Part shown: piece by piece, positions 6,544 through 14,351 of the stretch
How positions within the stretch are numbered: the stretch's first letter is position 1
Layout: each line of letters begins with the position of its first letter
Assembly: GCA_030765325.1 (NCBI GenBank)
Contig: JAVCCT010000216.1
Span: 1-15,889 of the forward strand
Direction of reading: 5' to 3'
Length of the DNA stretch: 15,889 nucleotides
Source: Candidatus Stygibacter frigidus
GTDB taxonomy: Bacteria > Cloacimonadota > Cloacimonadia > Cloacimonadales > TCS61
Notes under the pieces: generated by a model
What the model was told of the DNA's origin: nothing
Seen by the model: the letters and a program-made list of their open reading frames with translations, nothing else
Databases searched by the model: none
Position numbers and translations under genes: made by a program

Positions 6544-7935
6544 TTATTTCATTTTTTTGGCTTTCTTTTCGGCAGATTCCAGATTTCCGGCATAAAGAAA
6601 AGCTTGTTCGGGCCAGGTGTCACAGTCACCGGAAATAATAGCTTTAAAGCCGTCTATGGTTTCACTTAACGGCACATATACGCCGGGAGTATTAGTGAAT
6701 TCTTCAGCAACAAAGAATGGTTGAGAGAAGAATCTTTCCAGTTTACGGGCGCGGTTAACAGTAAGTTTATCTTCTTCTGATAATTCATCCATACCCATAA
6801 TAGCAATAATATCCTGTAACTCTCTATATTTCTGAATTATTCTCTGTGTTTCACGTGCAACATTATAATGCTCATCACCAATTATCTTAGGATCAAGAAT
6901 TCTGCTGGTACTATCCAGAGGATCAACAGCGGGGTAAATACCGAGCTCCACGATTTTACGTGAAAGAGCAGTAGTGGCATCCAGATGAGAGAAAGTAGTA
7001 GCAGGAGCGGGATCAGTATAATCATCAGCAGGCACATAAACAGCCTGAATTGAGGTTATTGATCCATCTTTAGTAGAAGTTATTCTCTCCTGTAGTTCAC
7101 CCATTTCTGAGGCTAATGTGGGTTGGTATCCAACTGCTGATGGCATTCTTCCTAATAGAGCGGATACTTCTGAGCCTGCCTGAGTAAAGCGGAATATGTT
7201 ATCAATAAATAAGAGAACATCCTTCTTGGAAACATCACGGAAGTATTCTGCAATAGTCAAACCTGTTAAACCAATACGCTGACGAGCTCCGGGGGGTTCA
7301 TTCATCTGACCAAATACCAAAGCCGTCTTATCAATCACACCGGACTGGATCATCTCGAGATAAAGGTCATTTCCTTCTCTGGTTCTCTCACCCACACCGG
7401 CAAAAACTGAATACCCACTCTGCTCTACGGCGATATTACGAATCAATTCCTGGATAATAACTGTTTTACCAACACCAGCGCCGCCAAACAAGCCAATTTT
7501 ACCACCTTTAGAATATGGTTCGATGAGATCAATTACTTTGATACCAGTTACCAGGATTTCATCATCAGTGGAAAGGTCTTCATAGGCAGGAGCCTGTCTG
7601 TGAATAGGTAATCTCTTCTTAGTATCAGGTTCTGGTTTGCCATCAATGGCTTTACCAACGACATTGAGCATTCTGCCTAATACTTCTTCACCAACAGGTA
7701 CTTCAATTGATTTACCGGTATCGATCACTTCCTGATTTCTAACGAGTCCATCCGTGGAATCCATGGCAACACATCTGACTCTATTTTCACCGAGATGTAA
7801 TTGTACTTCCAGGATGAGTTCAGAATCGTCTTCTCTCTTTATTATTAAGGCATTATATATAGCCGGCAGCAGTCCTTGTGGAAATTCCACATCTACAGTG
7901 GGTCCAATAATCTGCAATAATCTTCCATTTTTCAT
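6544..7935 (-). CDS. atpD: ATP synthase F1 beta subunit
   Basis: This is the catalytic subunit, 463 residues, standard length. The Walker A loop GGAGVGKT is at 151-158, the catalytic glutamate lies in VGERTREG (Glu183), Walker B is VLLFIDNIFRF (240-250), and the DELSEED lever is intact at 383-389. The start ATG has AAGGGGA seven to eight bases upstream. It is 13 bp after atpG and 1 bp before atpC. The codons for residues 358-363 (NVARET) contain a full parS match on the coding strand, so this stretch may carry a second, DNA-level function. Confidence 0.99.
   Translation of the reverse strand: MKNGRLLQIIGPTVDVEFPQGLLPAIYNALIIKREDDSELILEVQLHLGENRVRCVAMDSTDGLVRNQEVIDTGKSIEVPVGEEVLGRMLNVVGKAIDGKPEPDTKKRLPIHRQAPAYEDLSTDDEILVTGIKVIDLIEPYSKGGKIGLFGGAGVGKTVIIQELIRNIAVEQSGYSVFAGVGERTREGNDLYLEMIQSGVIDKTALVFGQMNEPPGARQRIGLTGLTIAEYFRDVSKKDVLLFIDNIFRFTQAGSEVSALLGRMPSAVGYQPTLASEMGELQERITSTKDGSITSIQAVYVPADDYTDPAPATTFSHLDATTALSRKIVELGIYPAVDPLDSTSRILDPKIIGDEHYNVARETQRIIQKYRELQDIIAIMGMDELSEEDKLTVNRARKLERFFSQPFFVAEEFTNTPGVYVPLSETIDGFKAIISGDCDTWPEQAFLYAGNLESAEKKAKKMK
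6847..6862. promoter_or_regulatory. parS: parS-like ParB-binding site inside atpD
   Basis: On the minus strand the sequence is TGTTGCACGTGAAACA, matching the degenerate parS consensus TGTTNCACGTGAAACA at all specified positions. It lies within the atpD coding region, about 1.8 kb from the intergenic parS-like site and about 8 kb from parB. parS sites inside coding genes near the origin are known in other bacteria. Confidence 0.85.
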
Positions 7936-7948
7936 TTATTTCCCCTTA

Positions 7949-8806
7949 TCATTGATTTTGGGCTTCTGCACCCGAAGCAATCTCAATAATTTCATTTGTG
8001 ATAGCAGCCTGACGTACCATATTGTAATTCAGGGTAAGTGATTCAATCAGGTCAGTGGCATTATCTGTAGCGTTATCCATAGCTGTCATTCTGGCAGCCT
8101 GTTCAGCGGCAGAAGATTCAAGTAGAATTCGCCAGATTTCCACATTAATATATTTATTAGTTAATTCCTCGATGACTTCATCTTCATCAGGTTCATATAA
8201 AAAATCAAGCAGGGATACGCCTTCCAGTTCTTCAACATCCGGGATAGGCAGCACCTGTTTATGGATCACATTCTGCTGCATAATATTTTTGAATTCATTA
8301 TAGATCACTTCTATATGGTCATATTTGTTCATAAAAAAATGTTGCTTAAGGTCATTTGCTATCTCAATTGAGACATTGAAATTCATCTCATTGAACAAGC
8401 CAGTATAAGATTTTATCATCTTAACATCTTTCTTTTTAAAAATATCAAAGCCCTTTTTACCGATACAGAAAAGGTCGGTTTTAGGGTGATCATTCATATA
8501 CTGGATAGCTGCCTTGATGACGAAAGAATTAAAGGATCCGCATAGACCTCGATCAGCAGTTACCACGACTAATGCCGTTTTTGCATCGGACTTAGGTTGG
8601 ATGAATATCTTTTGATGAGTTTCTTTGGTCTTAAACTTGATAGTTGCCAGCATTCGATTGATATTATCAGCATAAGGTCTGGCATTGATAATGCCTTTTT
8701 GAGCCTTGCGCAATTTTGCAGATGCAACCATCTTCATAGCATTGGTGATTTGACGTGTATTTCTTATACTGTCAATTCTGGTTTTGATATCTCGGATATT
8801 ACCCAT
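7949..8806 (-). CDS. atpG: ATP synthase F1 gamma subunit
   Basis: Gamma is the rotating central shaft that couples the c ring to the catalytic sites. The 285 residues fit. The N-terminal helix carries the family signature IRDIKTRIDSIRNTRQITNA and MKMVASAKLRKAQ (residues 4-36). The C-terminal helix has the conserved MDNATDNATDLI and LNYNMVRQAAITNEIIEI. The central Rossmann-like domain contains VVVTADRGLCGSFN near residue 80. AGGTG lies about seven bases before the ATG. It sits between atpA (8 bp gap) and atpD (13 bp gap), the canonical place. Confidence 0.98.
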   Translation of the reverse strand: MGNIRDIKTRIDSIRNTRQITNAMKMVASAKLRKAQKGIINARPYADNINRMLATIKFKTKETHQKIFIQPKSDAKTALVVVTADRGLCGSFNSFVIKAAIQYMNDHPKTDLFCIGKKGFDIFKKKDVKMIKSYTGLFNEMNFNVSIEIANDLKQHFFMNKYDHIEVIYNEFKNIMQQNVIHKQVLPIPDVEELEGVSLLDFLYEPDEDEVIEELTNKYINVEIWRILLESSAAEQAARMTAMDNATDNATDLIESLTLNYNMVRQAAITNEIIEIASGAEAQNQ

Positions 8807-8814
8807 TACAGCAC

Positions 8815-10314
8815 CTAAAATTTCGCTTTAATATTTTCACAGATTTCTTTCATTTTATCTGTTATTTGATCAGTTATTTTATCTACAAGTAGTGATTTAA
8901 GTAAATCTTTATGTTGAAGGTCGAGGGTAGTGAACAAGTCTTCTTCCACATGGTCAATCTGACTTAATTCTATATCATCCAGGTATCCCTGATTAGCCAT
9001 AAAGATAATAAATACCTGCTTAGCGACGCTAATTGGCTCATATTGACGTTGTTTGAGAATTTCCTGAAGTCTTTCCCCCCGTTTCAACTGAGCCAATGTG
9101 GCTTTGTCCAGATCACTGCCAAACTTGGCAAATGCCTGCAATTCATTAAATTGGGCGAGATCAAGACGCAATTGTTTTACAACAGCTCGCATAGCCTTGA
9201 TTTGAGCACTTCCTCCCACGCGAGATACGGAAAGCCCGGCATTAATAGCCGGTCTTTGTCCAGAGTGGAATAATTTACTACTTAAATATATCTGTCCGTC
9301 AGTAATTGAGATTACATTAGTGGGAATATAGGCAGAAATATCTTCCGCCTGAGTTTCAATGATAGGTAAGGCAGTTAATGATCCACCACCTAAATCATCA
9401 TTAAGTTTGGAAGCTCTTTCCAAAAGGCGAGAATGGAGGTAAAACACGTCACCAGGATATGCTTCTCTTCCTGGGGGTCTGCGCAGCAGCAGAGATATTT
9501 CACGATAAGCCACAGCGTGCTTGGAAAGATCATCATAGATAATAAGCGCATGTTTGCCATTATCACGGAGATATTCACCAATTGTGCAGCCGGAATATGG
9601 AGCAATATAATTCATTGAGGCAGGATCAGAAGCGGAAGTACACACAACAATCGTGTATTCCATGGCATTATTTTCCTGAAGTTTTTTAACAATCTTAGCC
9701 ACAGATGAATTCTTTTGTCCGATAGCAACATAAATGCAATAAACGTCGCTATCTCTTTGGTTTATGATGGTATCTATAGCAATAGCAGTTTTACCTGTTT
9801 GACGATCACCAATGATCAACTCACGTTGTCCTCTACCTATTGGAATCATGGAGTCAATAGCTTTAATACCAGTTTGCAGTGCTTCTTTTACCGGTTGTCT
9901 CTGGATAACCCCTAAAGCTTTACGTTCAATGGGCTGACTGATTTCTGATACAATCTCACCCTTGCCATCGATAGGCTGACCTAAGGCATTAACGACTCTT
10001 CCCAGAAGGGCTTCACCTACGGGTATCTGCAATATCTTTCCGGTTCTCCGGACAATATCGCCTTCTTTTACATGGCTGGTTTCGCCAAAAAGAATGCATC
10101 CTACATTGGTTTCTTCCAGATTAAGAGCCATTCCCATAACGCCATTGGGGAATTCCAGCATCTCACTGGTCATCACATTATTTAACCCATGCACCTGGGC
10201 TATTCCGTCACCCACCTGGATAACTTTTCCTGTCTCAGCGATGTCAATCTCGAATTTAAAAGAACTAATCTTTTCCTTAATTATCGAGCTAATTTCATCA
10301 GGTTGGATTTTCAT
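8815..10314 (-). CDS. atpA: ATP synthase F1 alpha subunit
   Basis: Alpha carries the non-catalytic nucleotide sites and alternates with beta. The 499 residues are normal. Walker A is GDRQTGKT (169-176), the Walker B region is ALIIYDDLSKHAVAYR (256-271), and the arginine finger that reaches the catalytic site is Arg365 in LSVSRVGGSAQ. The N-terminal crown domain (VGDGIAQVHGL near 34-44) is intact. GAGG precedes the ATG at suitable spacing. It follows atpH by 11 bp and precedes atpG by 8 bp. Confidence 0.99.
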   Translation of the reverse strand: MKIQPDEISSIIKEKISSFKFEIDIAETGKVIQVGDGIAQVHGLNNVMTSEMLEFPNGVMGMALNLEETNVGCILFGETSHVKEGDIVRRTGKILQIPVGEALLGRVVNALGQPIDGKGEIVSEISQPIERKALGVIQRQPVKEALQTGIKAIDSMIPIGRGQRELIIGDRQTGKTAIAIDTIINQRDSDVYCIYVAIGQKNSSVAKIVKKLQENNAMEYTIVVCTSASDPASMNYIAPYSGCTIGEYLRDNGKHALIIYDDLSKHAVAYREISLLLRRPPGREAYPGDVFYLHSRLLERASKLNDDLGGGSLTALPIIETQAEDISAYIPTNVISITDGQIYLSSKLFHSGQRPAINAGLSVSRVGGSAQIKAMRAVVKQLRLDLAQFNELQAFAKFGSDLDKATLAQLKRGERLQEILKQRQYEPISVAKQVFIIFMANQGYLDDIELSQIDHVEEDLFTTLDLQHKDLLKSLLVDKITDQITDKMKEICENIKAKF

Positions 10315-10325
10315 CTTAACCTCAT

Positions 10326-10871
10326 TTATACCTGTTTTGGTTGTTTTTTTGTTACAAATATTTTTAAATTATTTTTTAATGATCCATCAACGATCATAGT
10401 TTCAGATTCTGCATAAAAGCCGCCGAGTAATTCTGGATCATACTCAATTTCAGCAATCACATCCTTTTTATAGATACCCTCTAAATAAGCTATTATCTTA
10501 TCAGTGGTGGATTTATCCTGTTTGTGTGCCAGCTTCAAGCTAACTATCAGAGTATTCTGTTTATAATAGATTTCACTCTCTAATTCTTTGAGGATATTAA
10601 CTATCTGATGGAATCGCAAATGATGGATCAGCAGTAAAAAGAGTTTTTCCCACATCTCGCTAAAATGCAGCTCATTAACCACATCCTGGATTAGAAGGGT
10701 TTTTTGCTGCTTACTGACAAGCCTGGTCTTTAATATTTCAATAAGCTTAGGCTGCTCAACAAATATATCTTTCAAGATTTTAACATCTTTGAGGCAGATT
10801 TGAAGTTCATCATGCTCCATTACTTCGGCAACTGATTGAGCATACTTCTTGATAATTAATAAGTCATTCAA
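10326..10871 (-). CDS. atpH: ATP synthase delta subunit
   Basis: Delta links the top of F1 to the peripheral stalk b subunits. The 181 residues fit the OSCP/delta family. The N-terminal helical domain begins with YAQSVAEVMEH, and the C-terminal part holds the conserved DPELLGGFYAE and IVDGSLKNNL. The start appears to be TTG, immediately after the atpF stop codon, with GAAGG seven bases upstream. The nearby ATG is out of frame, and no other in-frame start preserves the conserved N-terminal helix. The zero-base junction suggests coupled translation with atpF. Confidence 0.95.
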   Translation of the reverse strand: MNDLLIIKKYAQSVAEVMEHDELQICLKDVKILKDIFVEQPKLIEILKTRLVSKQQKTLLIQDVVNELHFSEMWEKLFLLLIHHLRFHQIVNILKELESEIYYKQNTLIVSLKLAHKQDKSTTDKIIAYLEGIYKKDVIAEIEYDPELLGGFYAESETMIVDGSLKNNLKIFVTKKQPKQV

Positions 10872-11348
10872 CTATTTACCTTCTTTGATGATCGACTCAA
10901 TCAATTCCTTATCCTGCTTATTATCGACTTTTTTATTAAGCAATTTTGCAGTCAAATCAGATACCAACACGGCAATATTTTGCTCAATCTGATCATGAGC
11001 AACCTTTTGTTTATGAATTAATTGCTCGTCAGTTTCCTGCATAATGTGCTTTTGTCTTTTTTTGGTTTCCTCTAATAGATCTTCTGCTTTGAGGACAGCT
11101 TCTTTTTTTGCTTTATGAGTAAGCTGTCTGATATCTTCAGAAGATTTTTTTAGTTCTGCATCTCTTTGTTTCAGTAATTCATCGGCAGATTTATGCTTAT
11201 CTTTTGCCTGATCTATTTCCTGCTGAACACTTTTCTGTCTCTCAATCAAATACTGCTTCAAGGGCTTGAAAAGCAGTTTATTGAGAACTACCAGCAGAAG
11301 AATAAAATTTAGAATCACGATTATCATCGAATAATCAATACTGATCAT
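10872..11348 (-). CDS. atpF: ATP synthase F0 b subunit
   Basis: Subunit b forms the peripheral stalk. The 158 residues show the usual layout: one membrane helix (about residues 5-25, MIIVILNFILLLVVLNKLLF), then a long, highly charged helix rich in Lys, Glu, Gln and Asp to the C-terminus, consistent with the right-handed coiled coil. AAGGAAG precedes the ATG. Only one b gene is present, so a homodimer is expected. A 41-bp gap separates it from atpE and shows no hairpin. It abuts atpH without a gap. Confidence 0.96.
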   Translation of the reverse strand: MISIDYSMIIVILNFILLLVVLNKLLFKPLKQYLIERQKSVQQEIDQAKDKHKSADELLKQRDAELKKSSEDIRQLTHKAKKEAVLKAEDLLEETKKRQKHIMQETDEQLIHKQKVAHDQIEQNIAVLVSDLTAKLLNKKVDNKQDKELIESIIKEGK

Positions 11349-11389
11349 GCTAACTTCCTTAGTTACGCTATTTTAATACAATACACAAA

Positions 11390-11626
11390 TCAGGTAGAGA
11401 AGATGAGCAGTAATGCGATAACCAGAGAATAAATTCCAGTAGATTCAGACACAGCCTGACCTACGAGCATTGTTCTGGTGATCAAACTGGCGTGTTCGGG
11501 TGCTCTTGCAATACCTTCACAGGCTTTTCCAGCCACAAAACCTTCACCAAGACCAGGACCGAGTGCTCCTATTCCCATAGCGATACCTGCACCTAAAAGG
11601 GCAGCGGCTCTTGCTAATTGATCCAT
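11390..11626 (-). CDS. atpE: ATP synthase F0 c subunit (single hairpin, sodium-type site)
   Basis: This 78-residue two-helix proteolipid is the basic unit of the rotor ring. Helix 1 carries GIGALGPGLGEGFVAGKA with Glu28; helix 2 carries GQAVSESTGIYSLVIA with Glu61, Ser62, Thr63 and Tyr66. The second set matches the sodium-binding pattern known from Ilyobacter c subunits (Glu65, Ser66, Thr67, Tyr70). Glu28 stands where those have Gln32, so two carboxylates face one site, as reported for Fusobacterium nucleatum. Na+ coupling is therefore likely but inferred. A strong GGAGG lies five bases ahead of the ATG, suiting the high copy number of c. The neighbouring triple-hairpin gene is 25 bp upstream. 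Confidence 0.97.
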   Translation of the reverse strand: MDQLARAAALLGAGIAMGIGALGPGLGEGFVAGKACEGIARAPEHASLITRTMLVGQAVSESTGIYSLVIALLLIFST

Positions 11627-11651
11627 AGTTTCCTCCGTTTATATTTTCTAT

Positions 11652-12413
11652 CTATTTCACCGAAAAAATTAATAAAAATGATACTACCAGCGCATATATG
11701 GCAGTAGATTGTGATACAGCAGCACCTAAGAACATGGTACGCATAATATGCGATTTTTGGCCGGGAAAATTACCTACCATTTTACAGCCTTTTCCTGCCA
11801 CATTACCAATGCCAGCTCCAGGGCCAATAGTTCCTATACCAATTGCGAGACCAGCACCTAAATAAGCTACTGATCTTAACAGGATATGCCCAGCACTAAG
11901 ATTGGGGATACTGTCCTGCAAGGGAGTGGAATATAATAATAACAGGCTTACCAGAAGGGCAAAGATACTGGAAGTTTGAGCCAGTGCTTGACCAATCAGC
12001 ATGTATCCAAGAATGGAGTTTGATTGTCGAGGCATTCTGCTGATAGCATGACAAGCTTGTCCACCGGCATACCCAGCTCCCAAAACCGGTCCCAAAGAAC
12101 CAATTCCTACCGCGAGTCCAGCAGATAATAAAGCAGCAAATCTAAACCAGCCACCTTCTACTACATCAAATCCACCAAACATAAGTAACAGAGCAATCAC
12201 AAGAGAGAAAATCCCGCCTGTTTCTGTAACTGCCTGACCTATGAACATAGATCTAAATAATTTATCATGTGAGTCAGGTTGTCTCATAATACTATAAGAA
12301 GCAGCACTGGCGATATATCCGACGCCAATTCCGCAGGTTATAGAAGCAATTCCCACACTGAGTGCAGCACCCAGGAAGGCAGCTACTTGTATTGTTTCCA
12401 TTGTAAAAATCAT
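11652..12413 (-). CDS. Triple-hairpin F0 c-subunit-like protein with one ion-binding Glu
   Basis: This 253-residue protein consists of three c-type hairpins (about residues 7-80, 90-162 and 178-251), so six membrane helices. Each repeat aligns with the neighbouring 78-residue AtpE. At the ion-site position, hairpin 1 has Glu64 (AVTETGGIFSL), while hairpins 2 and 3 have Gln146 (ALAQTSSIFAL) and Gln235 (AVSQSTAIYAL). The helix-1 partner position of AtpE (Glu28) is Val31, Ala113 and Ile202. Only one of three sites can carry an ion. Fused c subunits with missing carboxylates occur in V-type ATPases and in Acetobacterium woodii c1. The position between atpB and atpE strongly suggests a place in the same ring. 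GGAG lies nine bases before the ATG, weaker than for atpE. Confidence 0.93.
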   Translation of the reverse strand: MIFTMETIQVAAFLGAALSVGIASITCGIGVGYIASAASYSIMRQPDSHDKLFRSMFIGQAVTETGGIFSLVIALLLMFGGFDVVEGGWFRFAALLSAGLAVGIGSLGPVLGAGYAGGQACHAISRMPRQSNSILGYMLIGQALAQTSSIFALLVSLLLLYSTPLQDSIPNLSAGHILLRSVAYLGAGLAIGIGTIGPGAGIGNVAGKGCKMVGNFPGQKSHIMRTMFLGAAVSQSTAIYALVVSFLLIFSVK

Positions 12414-12419
12414 ATTATG

Positions 12420-13703
12420 CTACTCCGAAATCTCAACGCCAATATATGTTAGTGCCAGCATGGTAAAAACAAATGCCTGCACGGTTCCAACAAAAATTCC
12501 AAAGAATAAATTAAGCCCCACAGGTAATGCTATATAACTCACTAAAGATGAGACAACAACGATGATTATGGCACCACCCAGGATATTACCAAATAATCTG
12601 AAAGAGATGGAAATTACCTTGGAAAATTCACTCACAATGTCTAAAGCAGCCAGGGGATTTTTAATGGGATTAAGATAGTGTTCAAAATGACCCCATAATC
12701 CTTTTACTCTAATTGCAGTGAAATGTACCACGAGAATTACTACTATTCCCATTCCCAGGGGAACATTGATATTTCTGGTAGGTTCCATGAAGCCGGGAAT
12801 TGGTATCATTCCCACCATATTACTAATCCAGATAAATAAAAATATTGTGACTATATAGGGTGTGAAAGTCAATCTATCACGTCCGAGCGTATCCGAAACA
12901 AAATCATCGAAGGTATTATAGATCATTTCCATGATCAATTGTCCCTTGGATGGTTTGCTGGAAAGGCTCTTTTTGAGGAAGATAATTAATAAAAGGAAAA
13001 TGATATCTACTATCAGTAACATTCTGATCAAATAGAAGGCACCCAGAGCAGAAGTTTCCCCAAATAATGACCGGCAAATCTGATATGCTTTGTAGCTACC
13101 GTAAATCCTTGGTAAGATCTTCTGTCGAGATAAAATAGATCCAGGAATTATGTCTTCGATTATAATCCGATTTATACGGGAAACATCAAGGGGTGTTAAG
13201 TTACGAGTAGGTTTATTCAATTCTGACAGGTAAAAGTCTGTCTCGGTTGTATGCCCTTTAATATGATCCTTAAATCCTGCTTCATAAAATTCGGGATTAC
13301 CGATCACTTTTTTGTTTAGTCCATTAATCAATTCAGTTTTAAGGCTGACATTCCAGGAAGATGCAGTATCTCTCAATTGTTTTTGTATGGCAGTATTAAA
13401 AGTGCTAAATACTTTAGACATAACAGGGTTGTCATTTGTAAGGTATTCCGTGAATTTCTGGAAGTCATAAATTTCATATAAATAGATTCGAGTACTTTTG
13501 ATCAAAAACTCATCACGTTGAAAATCTTCTGTAATTTTATCCTGAAGGTCATAGTGACTCGGTACATTTCTGAATACCAATTTTCCAGACTCAATGCCGA
13601 TTTCTAATTCTTTATTGAATCCAGAACTAATAAACACTAAAGCAACTTCAATTACTATAAAAATGAGAAAAACCCATTTCAGGTTTCCCTTCTTTTTTGC
13701 CAT
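12420..13703 (-). CDS. atpB: ATP synthase F0 a subunit with long N-terminal extension
   Basis: Subunit a holds the ion half-channels against the c ring. With the ATG at 13703 (AGGAG five bases upstream) it has 427 residues, against about 240-280 usually; a GTG six bases further up (13709) is the alternative. The normal a-subunit core begins around residue 220. It contains SNMVGMIPIPGF (about 294-305), the essential arginine in SFRLFGNILGG (Arg369) and the last helix with VGTVQAFVFTMLALTYI (Gln409). The position of E. coli Glu219 is Ala378. Ahead of the core are a basic N-terminus, one extra hydrophobic helix (about 10-27) and about 190 mostly polar residues predicted to lie outside the cytoplasmic membrane. 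I recognise no domain there. It ends 6 bp before the triple-hairpin gene. Confidence 0.96.
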   Translation of the reverse strand: MAKKKGNLKWVFLIFIVIEVALVFISSGFNKELEIGIESGKLVFRNVPSHYDLQDKITEDFQRDEFLIKSTRIYLYEIYDFQKFTEYLTNDNPVMSKVFSTFNTAIQKQLRDTASSWNVSLKTELINGLNKKVIGNPEFYEAGFKDHIKGHTTETDFYLSELNKPTRNLTPLDVSRINRIIIEDIIPGSILSRQKILPRIYGSYKAYQICRSLFGETSALGAFYLIRMLLIVDIIFLLLIIFLKKSLSSKPSKGQLIMEMIYNTFDDFVSDTLGRDRLTFTPYIVTIFLFIWISNMVGMIPIPGFMEPTRNINVPLGMGIVVILVVHFTAIRVKGLWGHFEHYLNPIKNPLAALDIVSEFSKVISISFRLFGNILGGAIIIVVVSSLVSYIALPVGLNLFFGIFVGTVQAFVFTMLALTYIGVEISE

Positions 13704-13705
13704 TT

Positions 13706-14092
13706 TCACTCCTGTTCCTCACTGTCTTTGGGAAACCTGATTAGATATAAAATAAATATCCAAATCTGCCCGGACAATAAGCCCACCCCGAATATAATAA
13801 TATTCAGGTTTAAATACTTAACAGCCAAAATTGAGCCAGCAATAAGGATCACATATCTTAAATTAAAATCCTTATAAGCGGTTAATTTCGCTTTATTTTC
13901 ACTTAAATAGAAGTTTTTTTCTATTTTAAGCGACATTAACCAGACATTCAAAAGGCTCAGAGTAGCGCCGCAAATCCAGCTCAAACTCTGCCTTGGCATT
14001 AGAGGCAAAAAAATTAGGGTAATGATATTTGTCAAGCTAATTAATCTCATTAAAGTAACGATAAATTCTTTATTCTTTAACACTTTATTCAC
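13706..14092 (-). CDS. atpI: ATP synthase subunit I-like membrane protein
   Basis: This 128-residue membrane protein has about four hydrophobic helices: residues 14-31, 36-53, 76-93 and 97-119. A small-residue-rich turn, CGATLSLLNVWLMSLK, is typical of the ATP-synt_I family. AtpI-type proteins are thought to help assemble the c ring or to form a small accessory complex with AtpZ. The start seems to be GTG at 14092, overlapping the preceding gene by 8 bp; it has no strong Shine-Dalgarno and is probably coupled. Its stop lies 2 bp before the ATG chosen for atpB. The family call rests on topology, the G-x-x-L-S-L-L-N-type turn and position. Confidence 0.75.
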   Translation of the reverse strand: MNKVLKNKEFIVTLMRLISLTNIITLIFLPLMPRQSLSWICGATLSLLNVWLMSLKIEKNFYLSENKAKLTAYKDFNLRYVILIAGSILAVKYLNLNIIIFGVGLLSGQIWIFILYLIRFPKDSEEQE

Positions 14093-14351
14093 TTTTCAAA
14101 ATTGTTTTTTTCAAAAGTCTATAGCTTCCCAGCATTCCGGTAAATACTCCCATAATTATCCCGATTGCCTGCCATATTTGTCCTATACCTAAAATCCGAA
14201 TAAGATAGTGTGACAAAAAGAACCAGATCAATATACTGATAATCATTACCATGCCCAATTGTCCGGCGATGCCAAGATATTTGATGAAGCCATAATCTTT
14301 CATTCTCATTTCTGCCAGTAATTGCTGTTTTTGGAGATTTTTATTTTTCAT
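14085..14351 (-). CDS. atpZ: AtpZ-like ATP synthase accessory membrane protein
   Basis: This 88-residue protein has a basic N-terminal tail and two hydrophobic helices (about residues 26-50 and 55-80) ending in RLLKKT. The pattern of Gly-rich helices (GIAGQLGMVMIIS and IGIIMGVFTGMLGSYRLL) matches the AtpZ/ATPase_gene1 family found at the head of many atp operons. AtpZ and AtpI together have been linked to Mg2+ or Ca2+ handling and c-ring stability. It overlaps the peptidase gene by 11 bp and atpI by 8 bp. The identification rests on topology, motif style and position. Confidence 0.75.
   Translation of the reverse strand: MKNKNLQKQQLLAEMRMKDYGFIKYLGIAGQLGMVMIISILIWFFLSHYLIRILGIGQIWQAIGIIMGVFTGMLGSYRLLKKTILKSE

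Noticed and set aside
6952..6967. Third parS-like site (GATTTTACGTGAAAGA) 90 bp from the atpD site
   Set aside because: Four of the 15 specified positions differ from the consensus; too weak to call.
8055..8303. Plus-strand open frames inside the ATP synthase genes (this and several others)
   Set aside because: They are antisense shadows of strongly conserved minus-strand genes.
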